A DNA stretch of 64,000 nucleotides from JAIBJN01 sp963699495 (GTDB lineage Bacteria > Actinomycetota > Thermoleophilia > Gaiellales > Gaiellaceae): assembly GCA_963699495.1 (NCBI GenBank), contig CAVOUB010000005.1:62001-126000 (forward strand), given 5' to 3'. Of the stretch, positions 35,563-44,490 are shown in pieces. How positions within the stretch are numbered: the stretch's first letter is position 1; each line of letters opens with the position of its first letter. A program made the translations under genes and the position numbers. The notes below the pieces were generated by a model, which saw nothing but the letters and a program-made list of their open reading frames with translations, was not told where the DNA came from and did no database searches.

Positions 35563-36717
35563 GTGAAGGTTGAGGCCACGCTCCACGGCGACCGCAAGGT
35601 CTACTCCGTCTCAGCGTTCAACCGCGGCATCGGCTCCTGGCTGGCGCGCCTGCCGACGCTCTGGGTCGAGGGCGAGGTCACCGAGCTCCGCCGTCAGGCC
35701 GGCTGGCAAAGCGTCTTCTTCACCCTGAAGGACGTCGAGGACGGGTCCTGCGTCCCCGTCTCCATGCCCCGGTCGACCTTCGACGCGCTGCGGCTCGACC
35801 TGGCAGACGGCGACAAGGTGCACGTCTACGGCCGGCCGGAGCTGTACGAGGCGCGGGGCGTCTTCCAGCTACGGGGACTGTCGCTCGAGCCGCTCGGGCT
35901 GGGCGCCGCACTGGCGCGGATCGAGCGGCTCAAGCGGGCGCTGGCCGCCGAAGGCCTCTTCGCCGCAGAGCGGAAGCGCCCGCTTCCCCTCCTCCCCCGC
36001 CGGATCGGGCTCCTGACGGGCAACGAGGCTGCGGCGAAGCGCGATTTCCTCACCGCCGTGGCCGCCCGCTTCCCGGCCGCCCGCGTGGTGGTCGCGGAGA
36101 CTCTCGTGCAGGGCATCAAGGCGCCGGGGGCGATCGTCGCCGCCCTGGAGGGGCTCTCGCGCGAGCCGGAAGTCGACGTCGTCGTCGTCACCCGTGGTGG
36201 CGGCAGCTTCGAGGATCTTCTCCCCTTCAGCGACGAGCGGGTCGTGCGCGCCGTGGCGTCGTGCCCGGTTCCGGTCGTCTCGGCCGTCGGCCACGAGCAG
36301 GACACGCCGCTCTGCGACCTCGCAGCCGACGTCCGCGCCTCGACGCCGACCGCAGCCGCCCGCGTGGTCGTGCCGGACGAGCGCCAGCTTCGGGCCGACC
36401 TCGACCGCCTGCGGGGAGCTCTCGGACGCGACACGCGCAGGATCCTGGAGCGCGCGCGCCAGGCGCTCGCGGCAGACGCGCAGCGCCTCACCCGCGCGCC
36501 CTCCCTCCTCCTGGAGCGGAAGCGGTCGCGCCTCGACGGGCTCGCCGGGCGTCTGCGGGCGCTGTCTCCCAGAGCGACGCTCGACCGCGGCTACGCGATC
36601 GTCAGGACCGACGCCGGCATCGTCCGTTCGGCCAGGGCGGTGGCACCGGGAGCACGGGTGGACGTCGAGCTCGCCGAGGGCGCGCTCGGGGCCCGCGTCG
36701 AGGACGTCCGCGGGTGA
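35563..36717 (+). CDS. xseA: Exodeoxyribonuclease VII large subunit
   Basis: The catalytic subunit of exonuclease VII, which degrades single-stranded DNA to short oligonucleotides. The N-terminal OB-fold includes WVEGEVTELRRQAGWQSVFF. The catalytic domain has RRIGLLTGNEAAAKRDFL, VVTRGGGSFEDLLPFSDE, AVGHEQDTPLCDLAADVRA and ASTPTAAA. At 384 residues it is shorter than E. coli XseA (456) because the coiled-coil part is reduced. GTG start; the stop overlaps the xseB GTG (GTGA). Confidence 0.95.
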   Translation: MKVEATLHGDRKVYSVSAFNRGIGSWLARLPTLWVEGEVTELRRQAGWQSVFFTLKDVEDGSCVPVSMPRSTFDALRLDLADGDKVHVYGRPELYEARGVFQLRGLSLEPLGLGAALARIERLKRALAAEGLFAAERKRPLPLLPRRIGLLTGNEAAAKRDFLTAVAARFPAARVVVAETLVQGIKAPGAIVAALEGLSREPEVDVVVVTRGGGSFEDLLPFSDERVVRAVASCPVPVVSAVGHEQDTPLCDLAADVRASTPTAAARVVVPDERQLRADLDRLRGALGRDTRRILERARQALAADAQRLTRAPSLLLERKRSRLDGLAGRLRALSPRATLDRGYAIVRTDAGIVRSARAVAPGARVDVELAEGALGARVEDVRG

Positions 36718-36926
36718 GCGCCGAGCCCTCCTTCGAGGAGGCCCGCGCCGAGCTCGAGCGGATCGTGGCCGAGCTCGAGAGCGGGCGCGCAGACCTCGAG
36801 GAGGCCGTCCGCCTCTGGGAGCGCGGCGAAGAGCTCTACCGGATCTGCGTCGGGAAGCTGGACGCGGCCGAGGGGAAGATCGAAGAGCTCGGGCGCCGCG
36901 CCGAGGCGGTCAGGCCCGAGGCCTGA
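36714..36926 (+). CDS. xseB: Exodeoxyribonuclease VII small subunit
   Basis: A 70-residue two-helix protein: SFEEARAELERIVAELESGR and LEEAVRLWERGEELYRICVG are the family's conserved helices. Several small subunits wrap one XseA. It starts at GTG 36714 inside the xseA stop, so stoichiometry is set by coupling. Its last 17 bases overlap the convergent DNA methyltransferase gene. Confidence 0.95.
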   Translation: MSAEPSFEEARAELERIVAELESGRADLEEAVRLWERGEELYRICVGKLDAAEGKIEELGRRAEAVRPEA

Positions 36927-38016
36927 TCGGCCGCCGCGCCGGCACCGCGACCAGCACGTCCTCGTAGTACTCGCCGTTCCGCCGTCCGGTGCGCCGGTTC
37001 ACGTGCCGGGCGCTGCGCTCCTCGAGGCGCAGGCCCGCGTCGGCAAGGATGCCCTCGTAGAGGCCGCGCCGGTCGTTGACGACGATCACGATCCTCCCGC
37101 CCGCGGTCAGCGCCTCCCGCGCGCGGGCGAGGATCTGGGAGATGCCTTCGCAGTAGCCCGCGACGCCGCGCCCGATCTCCTCGTCGTCCCGGCGCTCGAG
37201 CCCGAGAAGCTCGAAGGCGTAGACGTGCTGCTCGTGATAGTCGATGAGGCCGGGGTACGGCGGCGACGTGACGACGAGATCGACGGGCCCGGGCGGGTCG
37301 AGCTGGCGTGCGTCCCCGTGCAGCACGGTCGCCTCGGCCGACCGTCGGACCTCCGCAAAGGCGAGCACGCGCTCCACCGCGTCGCGCACGTAGCGCCGGA
37401 GGAACTTGTCGGCCTCCTCGACCGGACGGCAGAGCCGCCGGTGCTTGTGGCAGAAGTACTCCCCCCGCACCGGCTCGGCGGGGAAGTCGAGGTCGAAGTG
37501 CCGGGCCATTCGCGCCGAGCGCGCCGCGCGCGAGAGGACGATGCGCCAGAGGTCCGGATACGCGGTGCCCTCGATGCGGTCGCGGAAGGCGAGCAGCTCG
37601 GCCAGCGCCCGCGGCGCGAACCAGGTCTCGAGATAGGCGCTCGGAGCCTTGCGCCGCCGGACGTCCTCCGAGCCCGACAGGGCCACGGCGTCGGCCAGCA
37701 GAGCTTCGTGCTCGTATTCGGCGGTCTTCACCCGCGTGAGGAGGCAGTTGAACGCCGAGATGTCGCAGCCGGCCGCGCGGGCCCCGAAGGCGTTCGCTTC
37801 CACGAGGGTCGTCCCCGAGCCGGCGAAGGGATCCCAGACGAGCCGCCCCGGGCGCCCGTAGCGGCCGAGGAAGACCTCGACCAGCTGCGGGACGTACTTG
37901 CCCAGGTACGGGTGGAGGCGGTGAACGTGCTTCGTCCGCTCCCGTTCGGGCAGCTCCGACTCGGACCACGAAAGCTCGAGGTCGATCTCTTCGTAGAGCG
38001 CGGCCTGGGTGCGCAC
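36910..38016 (-). CDS. DNA methyltransferase (amino-methyltransferase type, no restriction partner)
   Basis: A 368-residue site-specific DNA methylase. The catalytic motif is TSPPYPGLIDYHEQ (SPPY, typical of N4-cytosine or N6-adenine enzymes), and the SAM motif is VWDPFAGSGTTLVEANAFGA. In this order, SAM-binding before SPPY, it is a gamma- or alpha-type layout. HPYLGKYVPQLVEVFL at the N-terminus is a common feature of one actinobacterial subgroup. GTG 38016 is chosen because sequence upstream is the divergent cNMP gene. No restriction endonuclease gene is adjacent, so it is an orphan with a possible regulatory role. Confidence 0.85.
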   Translation of the reverse strand: MRTQAALYEEIDLELSWSESELPERERTKHVHRLHPYLGKYVPQLVEVFLGRYGRPGRLVWDPFAGSGTTLVEANAFGARAAGCDISAFNCLLTRVKTAEYEHEALLADAVALSGSEDVRRRKAPSAYLETWFAPRALAELLAFRDRIEGTAYPDLWRIVLSRAARSARMARHFDLDFPAEPVRGEYFCHKHRRLCRPVEEADKFLRRYVRDAVERVLAFAEVRRSAEATVLHGDARQLDPPGPVDLVVTSPPYPGLIDYHEQHVYAFELLGLERRDDEEIGRGVAGYCEGISQILARAREALTAGGRIVIVVNDRRGLYEGILADAGLRLEERSARHVNRRTGRRNGEYYEDVLVAVPARRPIRPRA

Positions 38017-38074
38017 GGCTTCGGGCTTCGCCGCAGCCGCCCAGGGACCTCCCCCGGCGTCTATGATCGCCGCG

Positions 38075-38494
38075 ATGAGCGCTCCGATCGACGCCCTCAG
38101 GAACGTTCCGCTCTTCGCGAATCTCGAGGAGCGCGACCTCGAGCAGCTCGCACGGCAGCTGCACGAGCGCCGCTTCCCCGAAGGCGCCGAGGTGACGACC
38201 GAAGGCTCGACGGGAGCCGGCTTCTTCGTGATCGCCGAGGGAAACGCCAACGTGACCGTCGGCGGTGAGCAGCGGGCGACGCTCGGCCCGGGCGACCACT
38301 TCGGGGAGATCGCCCTGATCGACGACGGCGTCCGCTCGGCGTCGATCGTCGCCGCGACCGACCTGCTCTGCTACGGGCTCACGCCGTGGGAGTTCCGCCC
38401 CTTCGTGGAGGAACATCCCGACGTGGCCTGGGCCCTCATGCAGGTGCTCGCGCGGCGGTACCGGGAATCCCAGGCGCACGAGCACGACCACTGA
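38075..38494 (+). CDS. Single-domain cyclic nucleotide-binding protein
   Basis: A 139-residue cNMP-binding domain: IDALRNVPLFANLEERDLEQ, EGSTGAGFFVIAEGNANVTV and the phosphate cassette LGPGDHFGEIALIDDGVRSA. It has no DNA-binding or enzymatic partner domain. It resembles the protein at 2742-3177 in design. ATG 38075 is 58 bases from the divergent methyltransferase start. The stop is read through by, or overlaps, the next hydrolase gene. Confidence 0.88.
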   Translation: MSAPIDALRNVPLFANLEERDLEQLARQLHERRFPEGAEVTTEGSTGAGFFVIAEGNANVTVGGEQRATLGPGDHFGEIALIDDGVRSASIVAATDLLCYGLTPWEFRPFVEEHPDVAWALMQVLARRYRESQAHEHDH

Positions 38495-39309
38495 GCTCGG
38501 CGCGACTCAACGGCACCGACATTGCATATGACGCGGCCGGCGACGGCCCCGCTGTGCTCCTGCTGCACGCCGGTGCCGGCGACCGCCGGCTCTGGGATCC
38601 GCAGATGGACGCGTTCTCGGAGCGCCATCACGCCGTTCGCATGGACCTCCGAGGCTTCGGCGAGACGCCCTTGCCGGGCGGACCGTTTTCCCACGTGGAG
38701 GACGTCCGCGCCCTCGCGGATCACCTCGGCCTTGACCGGGTCGCGCTCATCGGCAACTCGTTCGGCGGCCGGATCGCGACCGACTTCGCGCTTGCCCATC
38801 CCGAACGGCTGCAGGCGCTGGTCCTCGTCGACCCGGCGTTGAGCGGCTACGAGGGCTCCGCGGAGCTCGACGCCTTCGACGAGGAGGAAGATGGGCTGCT
38901 CGACGCCGGGAAGATCGACGAGGCGGTCGAGCTCAACCTGCGCACCTGGCTGGACGGCTTCGGCCGAGAGGGGGCGCCGGTCTCCGCTGAAACGCGAGCG
39001 CGTGTGGCCCAGATGCAGCGGGAGTCCTTCGTCACCCTTCTGGCCGCGTTCGAGAAGACACCGCCGCCGGGCCCGGTGAGCTGGCCCGAGCCTCCGGCTG
39101 CGACCCGCCTCGGCGAGGTTGCTGCACCTACCCTCGTCGTGGTCGGCACGCACGACCACCCCGACTTCCTCCGGATCGCCGAGCGGCTGGCGGCGGGAAT
39201 CCCCGGCGCGGAGACGGCCGCCCTGGAAACCGGCCACCTACCGGCTCTGGAGCAGCCCGATGAGTTCAACCGGATCGTTCTCGGCTTCCTTGCCGGCGTC
39301 GGCTACTGA
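38491..39309 (+). CDS. Alpha/beta hydrolase
   Basis: A protein of about 272 residues with AVLLLHAGAGDRRLWDPQMD, the nucleophile elbow IGNSFGGRIAT, an acid region VVVGTHDHPDF and the catalytic His in ETGHLPALEQP. LRTWLDGFGREGAPVS forms the lid. The start is uncertain: the domain begins SSARLNGTDIAYDAAGDGPA, and only a CTG at 38491 (CTGA overlap with the cNMP gene) or a GTG at 38386 inside the cNMP gene are available. No ribosome site is clear for either. Confidence 0.82.
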   Translation: MSSARLNGTDIAYDAAGDGPAVLLLHAGAGDRRLWDPQMDAFSERHHAVRMDLRGFGETPLPGGPFSHVEDVRALADHLGLDRVALIGNSFGGRIATDFALAHPERLQALVLVDPALSGYEGSAELDAFDEEEDGLLDAGKIDEAVELNLRTWLDGFGREGAPVSAETRARVAQMQRESFVTLLAAFEKTPPPGPVSWPEPPAATRLGEVAAPTLVVVGTHDHPDFLRIAERLAAGIPGAETAALETGHLPALEQPDEFNRIVLGFLAGVGY

Positions 39310-39348
39310 GCAGGCCGTCTATGCTCACTCCGACCTAAGGAGGTTGAC

Positions 39349-39564
39349 ATGGGTTTCCTAGACAAGCTGTTTGGCCGCGGCAAGGACGCCGCGCAAAGCA
39401 CTGCAGACGCTACGAAGGACGCCGGAAGCAAGGCGCAGGAGACGGTCGACGACGCGACGTCCCGAGTCACAGGCGAGGACGACCTGTCGGATGTCGGCCA
39501 GTCGGAGCAGCGGCTCGACAACGTCCGCGATCAGGCGCTCCGAGACGAAGGGCGCATGCCCTAG
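39349..39564 (+). CDS. Small hydrophilic helical protein
   Basis: A 71-residue, highly charged protein: MGFLDKLFGRGKDAAQSTAD, then KDAGSKAQETVDDATSRV. The short hydrophobic N-terminus followed by an Ala/Lys/Asp-rich helix resembles CsbD-like or LEA-like stress proteins and the Rv0909-type antitoxins; none fits fully. The ribosome site TAAGGAGGTTG 5 bases before ATG is excellent, so it may be highly expressed. It stands alone between convergent genes. Confidence 0.75.
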   Translation: MGFLDKLFGRGKDAAQSTADATKDAGSKAQETVDDATSRVTGEDDLSDVGQSEQRLDNVRDQALRDEGRMP

Positions 39565-39579
39565 TCCTGGCCTCAGGCC

Positions 39580-40614
39580 TTACGCGATCCGCTCGACCCG
39601 CTCGTCCTCGTCGACATCCATGTCGGTGACCTCCGGCATGCGCCTCAGCATCGCGAAGGTGAAGCCTTCCCGGGCGAGGAAGATGAACCCGAGGCCGACG
39701 CCGACACACGCCTCGATCGCCTGAAGCCCGATCCCGAAGAGAATCCCGTGCGGGTAGCTGACCCCGTACGGGAGCAGCGCGGCGGCGACCGCCGCCTGCA
39801 CGAGCCCGATGTTCCCCGGCCAGAAGGGGAAGATCATGACGACGTTCATGACCACGAGGACGAGGGCCGCCGCCTCGATGGACGGGTTGATCCCGAACGC
39901 CAGAAACGCGGTGTAGACGGCGAAGAGCTGCGCCGTCCAGCCGACGAGCTGGAAGAAGAGCGCGTGCAGGGCCGGCCCCGGGCGCCGGAGCACGGTGAGC
40001 CCCTGCCGCGCCATGAGCAGGACCCGCCGGACGGCTCCGATCTCCTCCGAGAGCGGGCGGTGGTGCCGCCGAGCGAGCAGGAAGCCGGCCAGCAGGAGCC
40101 CGAGCCCGATGCCGAGCGCGACGGCGAGGACCGGTGAGGCCCACTCCGGGATCGGCGCGGCGTAGAGCGTGAAGAGGACGAGGACGACCGACGCGACCAC
40201 GTCGAAGAGGCGGTGGGCGAAGACCGTGCCGACGATGGTCGCCCACGTCCCCGGCCTGCGGCGGACGTGACGGGTGACGACGGCGACGCGCGCCAGCTCC
40301 CCCACGCGCCCCGGCAGCGCCGCGTTTGCGAGCAGTCCGATGCTGAAGGCGGAGAAGACCGTCCGGCGCCTCGGCCACGGCTGCGGAATCGCCTGCTTGA
40401 TGACGATGTTCCAGGCGTGGGCGCGCACGACGACGGAGAAGAGGTTGAGGAGCACCGCCACGGCCACCCACTCCCACTCGACCGCCCGGAACGCACGCTC
40501 CACCGGGCCGGGGTCGGGACCGCGCCAGATCGCAAGGCCGACGAGCGCGGCGATGGGGACCAGGACGAGCGCCAGGCGGCCGGCACGGCTTCGCGGCAGC
40601 CTGATCCGCTTCAT
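39580..40614 (-). CDS. UPF0104/LPG synthase-type membrane protein
   Basis: A 344-residue membrane protein with about eight helices. Conserved family features are FSAFSIGLLANAALPGRVGE, GTVFAHRLFDVVASVVLVLF and MNVVMIFPFWPGNIGLVQAA. The C-terminus ends in an acidic tail, DMDVDEDERVERI. Its ATG overlaps the end of the PimA-like gene (4 bases), so the pair is translationally coupled. Members of this family paired with GT4 enzymes are thought to help move or modify glycolipids. Confidence 0.87.
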   Translation of the reverse strand: MKRIRLPRSRAGRLALVLVPIAALVGLAIWRGPDPGPVERAFRAVEWEWVAVAVLLNLFSVVVRAHAWNIVIKQAIPQPWPRRRTVFSAFSIGLLANAALPGRVGELARVAVVTRHVRRRPGTWATIVGTVFAHRLFDVVASVVLVLFTLYAAPIPEWASPVLAVALGIGLGLLLAGFLLARRHHRPLSEEIGAVRRVLLMARQGLTVLRRPGPALHALFFQLVGWTAQLFAVYTAFLAFGINPSIEAAALVLVVMNVVMIFPFWPGNIGLVQAAVAAALLPYGVSYPHGILFGIGLQAIEACVGVGLGFIFLAREGFTFAMLRRMPEVTDMDVDEDERVERIA

Positions 40615-41759
40615 GCCGCCGCCTTGACCGCCTCTGCCGGAGCCGTGAGGCGCTCGTAGACCTGGAGGAGCTGGACCCCGATGCGGTCCCAGGAATAGGG
40701 CTCGGCCGCCTGTCTCGCCGCCGCGCCCAGCGCGCAGCGCCGGTCTTCGTCCTGGAGGAGCTCCACGACCGCAGTCGCAAGCGCGCTCGGGTCGCCGGGC
40801 GGGACGAGGATGCCCGTCTCGTCGTGGTCGGCCACCTGGGCGTAGCCCTCGATGTCCGAGGCGACGACGGGCGTCGCACACGCGAACGCGCGCGTCAGCA
40901 CCATGCCGAAGCTCTCGCCGCCGAGCGAGGGCGCGACGAGCAGGCTGGCCGCCTGCAGCTCGGCGGTGAGCGCCTCCTCGGACAGAGCGCCGAGGAGGTC
41001 GATGCCGTCCAGGGGGAAGCCCTGGCGCCGGGCAAGCCAGCGGATGCTGAGAGGGTCGGCCCCGACCAGACGTAGGCGCGCGCCCGTCTGCTCGTGGATG
41101 CGCGGCCAGGCGCGCAGGAGCACGGGAAGCCCCTTGCGCGGCTCGTTGCGACCGATGAAGACGACGTTGCCGTTGCGGTTGCCGGGATCGAAGTCGGCCG
41201 GCAGCTCGATGCCGTTCGGGATGACCTCGAAGGGCCCGCCCAGGTACGGCTCGGCGGCCCGGCGGGCGGCGTCCGAGACGGCGATGCGGTAGTCGATCCG
41301 GTCGGCGATCAGCCCGAAGAATCGCTTCGCGAACCGGTACCAGGCGAGGTTCTCCCCCGCCGCGTGGCAGGTGACGACCACGGGGAGCTCGGCCAGGACG
41401 AGTGCGAAGGCGGAGAGAACCGGCGCGAACGGCTCGTGGACGTGGATGACGTCGAACTCCTCCTCGGCCCAGAACCGCCGCATGCGCAGGATCGCCTGCG
41501 GGCTCAGGATGATGTTCGGAAGTGACGAGTTCGCCGGCACGATCACCGAGCGGCCGACCGGATGCACGTACTCGGGCGGGCGCGCGTGCCGGCCGAGCTT
41601 CGGATGCAGGAGCCACGTGAGCCGCCCCGGCGGGTCGTGCCCCATGACGATCCTGGCGTCGACCCCCAGGCGCCGAAGGGCGCGCGCCTGATGGTCGGCG
41701 TGCTCCTGGACCCCTCCCCAGAAGGACCAGGAGTACGGGACGACGATGCACACCTTCAC
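40611..41759 (-). CDS. GT4 glycosyltransferase, PimA-like
   Basis: A 382-residue GT-B retaining glycosyltransferase. It has the N-terminal VPYSWSFWGGVQEHADHQAR loop, EVIPNGIELPADF, VVFIGRNEPRKGLPVLLRAW (GT4 phosphate-binding site) and ESFGMVLTRAFACATPVVAS. These match phosphatidyl-myo-inositol mannosyltransferase PimA, the first enzyme of PIM synthesis, in actinobacteria. Substrate identity is not proved. ATG 41759, 39 bases from the divergent aminotransferase gene; the UPF0104 gene overlaps downstream. Confidence 0.88.
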   Translation of the reverse strand: MKVCIVVPYSWSFWGGVQEHADHQARALRRLGVDARIVMGHDPPGRLTWLLHPKLGRHARPPEYVHPVGRSVIVPANSSLPNIILSPQAILRMRRFWAEEEFDVIHVHEPFAPVLSAFALVLAELPVVVTCHAAGENLAWYRFAKRFFGLIADRIDYRIAVSDAARRAAEPYLGGPFEVIPNGIELPADFDPGNRNGNVVFIGRNEPRKGLPVLLRAWPRIHEQTGARLRLVGADPLSIRWLARRQGFPLDGIDLLGALSEEALTAELQAASLLVAPSLGGESFGMVLTRAFACATPVVASDIEGYAQVADHDETGILVPPGDPSALATAVVELLQDEDRRCALGAAARQAAEPYSWDRIGVQLLQVYERLTAPAEAVKAAA

Positions 41760-41798
41760 GGTGCAACCCTACCCGTCCCGCCCGATTAGACTCGCGCC

Positions 41799-42998
41799 GT
41801 GATCAAGAGGGCGAAGCGGTTCGACCAGATTCGCGGCTTCGGGATCGACCGCGTGGCGATGGCGGCCGATCAGCCGTCGCGGGCGAACCCGGCGTGGCCC
41901 GTCCTCCGCATGGAGAACCTGGACACGAACCTGCCGCTCCCGCCCGAGGCGGTCGGAGTCACCACGAGGAGCCTGGAGACGCCCGAGGCGAACAGCTGGC
42001 TCCCCTTCACGGGCGACATCCACCTCCGCGAGGCGATCGCCGCCTTCCTCGCCGGGCGGACGGGGCACCCGTACGACCCGGAGCGCGAGATCGTCATCAC
42101 CTGCGGCGGCATGGAGGGGCTCCTGGACGCGCTCCTGATCACCGTCGACCCCGGTGACGAGGTGATCGTCACCGACCCGACCTACGCGGGCATCGTCAAC
42201 CGCGTCCACCTCGCCGGCGGCACCCCGAAGCTCGTGCCCTTCCGCGTGGTCGACGGCGAGTGGCGGCTCGACCGCGACGCGCTCGCCGCATCCGTCGGCG
42301 AGAAGACGACCGGCATGCTCCTCATGAGCCCGTCCATGCCCTCCGGCGGGACGTTCGACGAGGAGGACTGGCAGCTCGCCTGCGACCTCTGCCGCGAGCG
42401 AGACCTCTTCCTCATCTACGACTCCGCCATGGAGCGCCTCCTCTTCGACGGTCGGCCGCTCGTCCACCCGCTCCACTTCGACGGGATGGCCGAGCGCACG
42501 ATCGTGGTCGGCTCCCTCTCGAAGGAGCACCGGATGATCGGCTGGCGCGTCGGCTGGGTGGCCGGGCCCGCCGAGACGATCGAGGACGCGGGCTGGGCGC
42601 ACGTCTACAACACGACCACGCCGGTCGGCCTGGCCCGCGCCGCCGGAGCCGCGGTGCTGCGCGGCCACCAGGACCACGTCGCCGAGTGCGTGGCCGAGCT
42701 CGAGCGCCGCCGCGACACCATGCTGGACGGGCTCCCCGGCTGGCCGTTCGTGAGCCCGGGCGGCGGCTGGTCGCTGCTCCTCGACGTCGCAGCGCTCGGC
42801 TTCGAGGCGCCGACGGCCTCGCGCCTCCTCCTCGAGGAGAGCTCGATCGCCGCGACCGCGATGGTCGGCTGGGGCGGCCCGGTGGCCGAGCGCCACGTCC
42901 GCTTCGTCTTCAGCGCGGAGCCGGTCGAGCAGATCGAGACGATTCCCGCCCGCCTCGCACGCGGCACGCTGGCCGCCGCCGTGAAGAGGCTGGGCTAG
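41799..42998 (+). CDS. Class I/II PLP-dependent aminotransferase
   Basis: A 399-residue fold-type I enzyme. LPFTGDIHLREAIAAFLAGR and VITCGGMEGLLDALLITVDP mark the cofactor-binding region. The PLP lysine is in VVGSLSKEHRMIGWRVGWVA, and the carboxylate-binding Arg near RHVRFVFSAEP. Closest in style to aspartate/alanine-type aminotransferases; substrate unknown. GTG start. Adenosine deaminase follows after 5 bases. Confidence 0.9.
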   Translation: MIKRAKRFDQIRGFGIDRVAMAADQPSRANPAWPVLRMENLDTNLPLPPEAVGVTTRSLETPEANSWLPFTGDIHLREAIAAFLAGRTGHPYDPEREIVITCGGMEGLLDALLITVDPGDEVIVTDPTYAGIVNRVHLAGGTPKLVPFRVVDGEWRLDRDALAASVGEKTTGMLLMSPSMPSGGTFDEEDWQLACDLCRERDLFLIYDSAMERLLFDGRPLVHPLHFDGMAERTIVVGSLSKEHRMIGWRVGWVAGPAETIEDAGWAHVYNTTTPVGLARAAGAAVLRGHQDHVAECVAELERRRDTMLDGLPGWPFVSPGGGWSLLLDVAALGFEAPTASRLLLEESSIAATAMVGWGGPVAERHVRFVFSAEPVEQIETIPARLARGTLAAAVKRLG

Positions 42999-43003
42999 CG
43001 GAG

Positions 43004-44032
43004 GTGCCCGAGAGCCGCGCCCTCGTCGACGAGCTGAGCCTCGGGGGCCTGGCCGAGCTGCACACGCACCTGGGCGGCTCGGTCAACCCGGCGGTCATGT
43101 GGACGCTCGGCCACGACCAGGGGATCGCCCTCCCCGTCAAGGACTACTGGGACTTCGTCGAGCTCGTGACCGTCGACCCGCGCGGCGTCAAGGGCCTGCC
43201 GGAGCTCGACGCGATCTACAAGTGGACGGAGCTGATCCAGTCGAGCCCGCTCGCCGTCGAGCAGTCGGTGCACGGCGCCATCGGCGGCGCCTACCGGACG
43301 CAGAACATCACGACGCTCGAGCTCCGGTTCAACCCGATGAAGCGCAACCGCGGCGGCGAGCGCGACCTCGACCACATCATCATGGCCGCCTCCCGCGGGC
43401 TCGACCGCGCGCGGCTCGAGTACCCCAAGGTGAGCGTGGGCCTGATCCTGATGATGGACCGCACCTTCACGCCGGAGCAGAACGGCGTCATCGTCGAGAA
43501 GGCGATCCGCTACTCGAACCGCGGCGTCGTCGGCGTCGACATCGCCGGCCCGCGGCCCGACGGCGGCCGCTACCCCTACCGCGACCTGGCGCCGCTCGTC
43601 GAGGAGGCGCGCGCCGGCGGGCTCGGCGTGACCATCCACGTCGGCGAGGAGGGCGGGCAGTACGGGATCGAGGAGATCGGCGAGGTCGTCGAGCACCTCC
43701 GCCCCAACCGCATCGGCCACGGCATCCTCGCGGCGAAGGACGAGGAGACGATGCGGGCCCTGCGCGAGACGGAGACCGTGCTCGAGATCTGCCCCAGCTC
43801 CAACCTGCTCACCGGCGCGCTCGCCGACGAGGACGAGCTGAGGGAGACCGTGCGCACGTTCGCCGACCGCGGCGTCGCGTTCACGATCGCCACCGACGGC
43901 CCGGAGATGATGCAGACGCACCTGCGCGACGAGCTCGCGCTCCTGCTCCGCATCGGCGCCCTGGAGCGGGACGAGGTGGGCGCGGTGAACGCGCGGGGGC
44001 ACTCGGCGGCGTTCGTACGCCCTAGGGAGTAG
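43004..44032 (+). CDS. add: Adenosine deaminase
   Basis: A 342-residue TIM-barrel zinc amidohydrolase. The N-terminal zinc pair is AELHTHLGGSV, the later zinc His in TIHVGEEGGQYGI, the catalytic His in IGHGILAAKD and the metal Asp in FTIATDGPEM. It converts adenosine to inosine; adenine or aminofutalosine deaminase relatives look similar. GTG 43004 has GGAG just before it. It is the second gene of a pair with the aminotransferase. Confidence 0.9.
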   Translation: MPESRALVDELSLGGLAELHTHLGGSVNPAVMWTLGHDQGIALPVKDYWDFVELVTVDPRGVKGLPELDAIYKWTELIQSSPLAVEQSVHGAIGGAYRTQNITTLELRFNPMKRNRGGERDLDHIIMAASRGLDRARLEYPKVSVGLILMMDRTFTPEQNGVIVEKAIRYSNRGVVGVDIAGPRPDGGRYPYRDLAPLVEEARAGGLGVTIHVGEEGGQYGIEEIGEVVEHLRPNRIGHGILAAKDEETMRALRETETVLEICPSSNLLTGALADEDELRETVRTFADRGVAFTIATDGPEMMQTHLRDELALLLRIGALERDEVGAVNARGHSAAFVRPRE

Positions 44033-44072
44033 CGGGCAAGATCCGCCACCGAGCCAATAGCCGGGCGGCTGC

Positions 44073-44366
44073 GTGGCTGCCAAGATCGCCGGCATGCTCA
44101 GCGTCTACGGTGGAACACGGTTCACAGAGCGTCAGCGGCAGGTCGTCCGGTTGATCGCGGCGGGGTGCTCCAACATCGAGATCGCGGAGCGACTCGGTGT
44201 GTCACCCCGCACAGCAAAGGCGCACTCGGATGTCCTGCGGACCAAGCTCGGCGTGAGCCGCAGGCGGCAAATCCCGGCCGCCTACCGCGAAGCGACGGGG
44301 GAAGATCCCCTCGAAAGCCTCGAGACGGCGCTCGGCGTGCGCGACGACTCCCGCACGCTGCACTGA
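44073..44366 (+). CDS. Stand-alone LuxR-type helix-turn-helix protein
   Basis: A 97-residue protein that is little more than a LuxR/GerE DNA-binding domain: FTERQRQVVRLIAAGCSNIE, then IAERLGVSPRTAKAHSDVLR and TKLGVSRRRQIPAAYREATG. There is no receiver or sensing domain, so control must come from expression or partners. GTG 44073 or ATG 44094 are the possible starts. It is the first gene of an AT-richer stretch that also holds a broken LAL regulator. A gap of 124 bases to the next gene shows no clear site. Confidence 0.82.
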   Translation: MAAKIAGMLSVYGGTRFTERQRQVVRLIAAGCSNIEIAERLGVSPRTAKAHSDVLRTKLGVSRRRQIPAAYREATGEDPLESLETALGVRDDSRTLH

Positions 44367-44490
44367 CCGTCCCGGGGGATGACGGCACCGCGCCCGTGGC
44401 CGAGGCTGCGGGCGCGGAGCTGCCTTCGGAAACCTGGTACGCAGTGAGGGCGCACGGTAGGCTCGCCACTCCGACACGGGAGCCGCAGCG

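Noticed and set aside
41799..44032. A biosynthetic cluster around the aminotransferase and adenosine deaminase
   Set aside because: Only two adjacent genes with ordinary housekeeping features and no tailoring or export genes.
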